18,900 bases of DNA, from positions 1 to 18,900 of the forward strand of contig JAENXB010000028.1 in the NCBI GenBank assembly GCA_016649785.1. The letters are read 5' to 3'. A program made the translations under genes and the position numbers. The notes beneath the pieces are model-generated. The model was not told the DNA's origin. It was given only the letters and a program-made list of their open reading frames with translations, and did not search any database. The DNA comes from Flavobacteriaceae bacterium (lineage in GTDB: Bacteria; Bacteroidota; Bacteroidia; Flavobacteriales; Flavobacteriaceae). Positions 15,879-18,900 of the stretch are shown here, one piece after another. The stretch's first letter is position 1, and each line of letters begins with the position of its first letter.

Positions 15879-16041
15879 TTAATGCGTTTTCAGAATTGCG
15901 TGAAGTTTATCTGCATCATTTTTAATGGATTTCAAGATTTTTTTATCGACCTTTTTAGAACGATTAAAATTTATTTTTCTAAAAAAAATTGACAGCATCT
16001 TGACCTGTTAAAGTCGGAGTTATTTTAATTGCTTTAGTCAT
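15879..16041 (-). pseudogene. Small antitoxin-like gene with a +1 frameshift in a T8 run
   Basis: From ATG at 16041-16039 the frame reads M-T-K-A-I-K-I-T-P-T-L-T-G-Q-D-A-V-N-F-F and then hits TAG. The stop lies at a run of eight T (- strand; A8 on the + strand at 15981-15988). With seven T the frame stays open for 53 residues, continuing R-K-I-N-F-N-R-S-K-K-V-D-K-K-I-L-K and ending I-L-K-T-H before TAA at 15881-15879. A basic protein of about 50 residues placed 3 bp before a GNAT gene has the layout of a type II toxin-antitoxin pair. I do not recognise a ribbon-helix-helix signature with certainty, so antitoxin is inferred from position and size. Transcriptional slippage on the T8 run could restore the frame in some messages. 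The length of 163 bases (162 + 1) supports a single inserted base. Confidence 0.55.
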
Positions 16042-16074
16042 ATCTTTTTTCTTGTAAATTCATAATTATCTTCA

Positions 16075-16082
16075 CAAAAGTA
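16075..16082 (-). promoter_or_regulatory. -7 promoter box for the GNAT cassette
   Basis: On the - strand it reads TACTTTTG, a perfect TAnnTTTG box 33 bp upstream of the small gene's ATG. An upstream TTTTGG (16094-16099) is nearer than the usual -33 spacing. An intact promoter before two frameshifted genes suggests recent damage or a switchable locus. Confidence 0.55.
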
Positions 16083-16115
16083 CAAATTATATTCCAAAAT
16101 TTTTCAGTTCTATTT

Positions 16116-16125
16116 CCCCCCCCCC
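16116..16125. repeat. C10 homopolymer tract (G10 on the - strand)
   Basis: Ten consecutive C lie between the comEC stop (ending at 16136) and the GNAT cassette promoter, about 34 bp upstream of the -7 box as read on the - strand. Such a tract is striking in AT-rich DNA and is prone to slipped-strand length change. It could tune a promoter or be inert. It lies outside any reading frame I can support. Confidence 0.85.
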
Positions 16126-16135
16126 ATGTGCCAAC

Positions 16136-18181
16136 TTATTTATATCCAGAAGCATCAATAATAAAAGCTCCCTTTTCGCCCGTGGCGTGAAAAGGGATTT
16201 TTTTATTTAATCCGGTCGCTTTCCAATTCAAAATATAACTGGGGTAATTACTGCCATCAGCAATGATCATTTCAGGATTTAATTTTTCGATTATCCTGTC
16301 TAAATTCACTTTTGGAGAATTTGTCAAAATAATTAAATCCGGTTTAAATCCTGGAATATCATAAACCCCGCTGTTATCAATAAGCAACACTAATTTTTCT
16401 GAAAGTTGGAACACATTTTTCAACCTGTTTTCTTCAAGGGTTCTTATATTCAGATTTGTCCCGTAGTCCCTGATAAAAGTTTGGGCTGAAGCAATGGTGT
16501 CCAGATTGTGATAGAGCACCAAATTTTGTCCTTTTTTAACCCCGATTACCGTATTCCTGCTTTTGTGAAAAACTACGGTTTCTTCAAATTCCCCTGAAGT
16601 TTTTTCGTAGATCAGAACTGCTTCTACGCAAATTAAAGTGAGAAGAAAAAAAGAGAGGTTTTTAATATTTGCATTTCGGAAAAGAAAAATAATCGCGAGA
16701 ATTACAAGATAAAATGAAACACAAAGCAGCACCGAAAAATAAATATTCTGAAAGATAAATTCCTCCTTTGATGCCACATAAGCGACAAAATTGTTGAGGG
16801 AAGAGATCATCCCGCCGTATAACGAAGCCAGAATTGAAGGCAATAAGCCGGTAAGAGCTAACAGCATCACCAGGATCCCCAGTCCTAAAATAATCCCCAG
16901 AAATGGCAAGATCACCAGGTTCGATATAAAAAACAATCCGGGAAATTGATGGAAATAAAACAAACTTAAGGGTAAAACGCCTATTTGTGCAGCGATGGTC
17001 ACGGTAAAAATTCCCCATAAATATTTAACAGCCTTGAGTTTTGGAGTGAATAAACCGAATAAATAGGGTTGTATGAGCACGATAGAAAGTACAGCGGCGT
17101 AACTCAGTTGAAATCCAACCTGAAAAATAAAATCGGGGTTGATCAATAAAAGGAACAAAAGCGATATGAATAAGGTGTTTAACGCGCTGCTTCGCCTGTT
17201 AAACTGTATTCCTATCGCAAAAAAGGAAAACATGCTTACTGCGCGAACCACAGATGGGGATAAACCGGCCAAAATGGCGAATCCCCAAAGTAAAACCAGC
17301 AATAGCAAGGTTTTAATGAATTTTCCTTTCGGAAGTCGTTCCACAGGTTTTAAAACCCAGTTTAAAAGCAGCAGGATAATTCCTACGTGCAATCCCGAAA
17401 CCGCCAAAATATGTATTACTCCGGCCGCGGCGTAATTGTTATAAATTTCAGGGGAAATATCCTGCCGTTGGCCTAAAAGCAAAGCCTGGATTATCGCGAG
17501 TTCTTCGGGTTTAAAATTGAATTGTTGGAGCTCAAATACAATTTTAGCCCTCAGTTTTCCTGCTAAAGCCTTTAACCCGAAATTGTCCGATCTAAGTTGT
17601 ACTATTTGGTTTGAACTGCTGTTTATCTGCCGTAGCACCCCCAAATTTTCCATATAGTTGCGGTAATTGAATTGATGTGGGTTCAGGGGAGCGTTTATTT
17701 GGATGAATTCAGCCGGAAGTGCAAGGTTGTCGCCTATCTCATATTGCCTGTTCTCAGGATCCTTAGAAACGTTTAAAAGCACTTTGCCTTCTGCGGGTTG
17801 TGCGTTGTAATTTTTGGCCTTTAATATGTATTTCTCCTGATAAAGCCCGGGTTTTAATTTTTCGGTTACTTCAGCTATTAAAAGTTGATTTTGTTCAGGA
17901 GCTGCTTCAACAAAAAGGTTCAAATAATGATTTGGCCGGTTTTGAGGCAAATGTATCGAAGTAGAAAATATTCCGATTAAAATGAACATCATAAAACAAC
18001 TTATTCCGAAGAGAATATCCTGAAAAAACAGTTTTCCTGATCTTAAATAACTGAATATAAAAACAATAAGAACCAGGCTTTCCCAGGGCAATAAATTTTC
18101 CATGGGAAGTTTTAAATAAAACCCGAGAATAATTCCCATCATCAGGAACAGGGAAAGTTTTATAACTGTGAAATTGAGCAA
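16136..18181 (-). CDS. ComEC/Rec2-family DNA internalisation channel protein
   Basis: This 681-residue multi-pass membrane protein has an N-terminal pair of helices and an extracytoplasmic OB-like domain (about 80-200, DUF4131 type). The competence channel domain follows (about 225-500), with the signature H-I-L-A-V-S-G-L-H-V-G at 257-267 and G-L-S-P-S-V-V-R-A at 306-314. The C-terminal part (about 530-681) is in the place of the metallo-beta-lactamase-like domain of Bacillus ComEC, but I see no H-x-H-x-D-H metal motif, so nuclease activity is not supported. ComEC moves single-stranded DNA across the inner membrane during transformation. The frame has no ATG near its 5' end: TTG at 18181-18179 is the best start, since an in-frame TGA lies nine codons upstream and the next Met is at residue 14 inside the first helix. 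It follows the C40 peptidase by 41 bp on the same strand. Confidence 0.88.
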   Translation of the reverse strand: MLNFTVIKLSLFLMMGIILGFYLKLPMENLLPWESLVLIVFIFSYLRSGKLFFQDILFGISCFMMFILIGIFSTSIHLPQNRPNHYLNLFVEAAPEQNQLLIAEVTEKLKPGLYQEKYILKAKNYNAQPAEGKVLLNVSKDPENRQYEIGDNLALPAEFIQINAPLNPHQFNYRNYMENLGVLRQINSSSNQIVQLRSDNFGLKALAGKLRAKIVFELQQFNFKPEELAIIQALLLGQRQDISPEIYNNYAAAGVIHILAVSGLHVGIILLLLNWVLKPVERLPKGKFIKTLLLLVLLWGFAILAGLSPSVVRAVSMFSFFAIGIQFNRRSSALNTLFISLLFLLLINPDFIFQVGFQLSYAAVLSIVLIQPYLFGLFTPKLKAVKYLWGIFTVTIAAQIGVLPLSLFYFHQFPGLFFISNLVILPFLGIILGLGILVMLLALTGLLPSILASLYGGMISSLNNFVAYVASKEEFIFQNIYFSVLLCVSFYLVILAIIFLFRNANIKNLSFFLLTLICVEAVLIYEKTSGEFEETVVFHKSRNTVIGVKKGQNLVLYHNLDTIASAQTFIRDYGTNLNIRTLEENRLKNVFQLSEKLVLLIDNSGVYDIPGFKPDLIILTNSPKVNLDRIIEKLNPEMIIADGSNYPSYILNWKATGLNKKIPFHATGEKGAFIIDASGYK

Positions 18182-18222
18182 GGTTTTATTTTGATGGATT
18201 CCCCATCAAGATACCAAAAAAA

Positions 18223-18792
18223 TCAGATCAACCTGCGGGCCATCACAAAATGCTCAAACCAGTATCCATCGGCCAGGGACGAAATAATTACCCCGCGGGA
18301 GGTAGTGGAATGAATAAAAAAGATGTGTCCCGGCTGGATTTCTATTACCAGGCCAACATGATTGATCACTTTTTTATTCTTATTGGTTTCAAAAAACAAC
18401 AAATCCCCAATGTTCACTTCGGCCAATTCCAAGCGGTCACCTTCCAGGGACATCGCCCTCGAGGTACGGGGCAGGGAAATATTTTCCTGTAAATAAGAAG
18501 TGAAAATAAGGCCGGAGCAGTCCATGCCTGCTTTGGTAGTCCCGCCAAATTTATAACGTGTTCCCTTTTGATCCAATGCAAAGGAGGTGATATTGTAAAC
18601 CCGTTTATCTTCGGGCATTTCTTCGGGAGATGCAGTGTTTATCCTGGTTATCGGGGGAGTAGTGGGAATTAATTTTCCGGAGCTAAGCCTGGATTCGTGT
18701 TCTGTCTGAAGTCTTGATTTCGATGCGCTGCAAGAGGCAAGCAGCGCCATTAACACGAACAATAAACCAAATTGATAAAAATATTTTCTCAT
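18223..18792 (-). CDS. C40 (NlpC/P60) family lipoprotein peptidase
   Basis: A 189-residue protein with a lipoprotein signal peptide (L-L-A-S-C, Cys21) and a low-complexity linker to about residue 65. The NlpC/P60 catalytic domain follows, with Cys92 in M-D-C-S-G-L, His145 in N-H-V-G-L-V and His161 in F-I-H-S-T-T-S-R-G-V as the Cys-His-His triad. Members cut peptide stems or cross-links of peptidoglycan, typically at gamma-D-Glu-diamino acid bonds. The lipid anchor places it at a membrane facing the periplasm. It starts 6 bp after the lpxB stop and leads into comEC, so the three are probably one transcript. Size and motifs are complete. Confidence 0.92.
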   Translation of the reverse strand: MRKYFYQFGLLFVLMALLASCSASKSRLQTEHESRLSSGKLIPTTPPITRINTASPEEMPEDKRVYNITSFALDQKGTRYKFGGTTKAGMDCSGLIFTSYLQENISLPRTSRAMSLEGDRLELAEVNIGDLLFFETNKNKKVINHVGLVIEIQPGHIFFIHSTTSRGVIISSLADGYWFEHFVMARRLI

Positions 18793-18798
18793 TAAATA

Positions 18799-18900
18799 TT
18801 ATTGTTTAATGGCATTATATATCAAAGTAGCCGTTTTTTGACTTGCACCCGGACCACCCAGTTCTTTCTCTAACTCATAATAAGCTTCAAATATTGTTTC
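18799..18900 (-). CDS. lpxB: Lipid-A-disaccharide synthase, C-terminal end (runs off the window)
   Basis: The last 33 codons of a - strand gene enter from the window edge and end at TAA (18801-18799). The residues E-L-E-K-E-L-G-G-P-G-A-S-Q-K-T-A followed by a short hydrophobic tail match the C-terminus of Bacteroidota LpxB, which joins UDP-diacylglucosamine and lipid X to make the lipid A disaccharide. The C40 peptidase starts 6 bp later, an order I associate with flavobacterial lpxB loci. The assignment rests on this short tail and context. Confidence 0.7.
   Translation of the reverse strand, partial: ETIFEAYYELEKELGGPGASQKTATLIYNAIKQ

Overview
The window looks like chromosomal DNA of a marine-type Flavobacteriaceae (Bacteroidota). 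The reasons are AT-rich DNA with little Shine-Dalgarno signal, TAnnTTTG-type -7 promoter boxes, signal peptides ending in A-Q, and family content and gene order typical of Flavobacteriia. Relatives of Christiangramia/Gramella or Salegentibacter are my best guess, but the genus cannot be fixed from the sequence alone.

Layout. (1) 1-5628, + strand: a tightly packed envelope-biogenesis run of a TPR secretory protein (5' end outside the window), LptC lipoprotein, a 62-residue two-helix membrane protein, a CNNM/CorC-type DUF21-CBS protein, and the periplasmic foldase PpiD. (2) 5629-5867: a convergent intergenic region with three copies of a palindromic repeat (15-bp arms, CAA spacer). A further copy and a solo half-copy lie at 6838-6889. 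(3) 5868-8216, - strand: mevalonate-pathway genes, a class II HMG-CoA reductase followed by a GYDIA-type GHMP kinase. (4) 8405-14626, + strand: a peptide-scavenging operon, a dipeptidyl peptidase IV-like enzyme followed with 0-3 bp gaps by two POT-family peptide transporters. The transporters carry large periplasmic insertions at different places. (5) 14734-15276: a secreted thioredoxin-fold protein. (6) 15329-16135, - strand: a two-gene cassette that I reconstruct as a small antitoxin-like gene plus a GNAT toxin-like acetyltransferase. Each gene carries a single extra base, and a C10 tract lies upstream. (7) 16136-18900, - strand: ComEC/Rec2, a C40 (NlpC/P60) lipoprotein peptidase and the 3' end of lpxB.

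How it works together: regions 1 and 7 serve outer-membrane and LPS assembly, peptidoglycan turnover and DNA uptake. Region 3 makes isoprenoid precursors. Region 4 cuts X-Pro/X-Ala dipeptides from peptides in the periplasm and probably imports them with protons. Most of the window is conserved housekeeping DNA. The least expected parts are the doubly frameshifted GNAT cassette with its homopolymer tract, the clustered palindromes, and the divergent insertions in the paired POT transporters.
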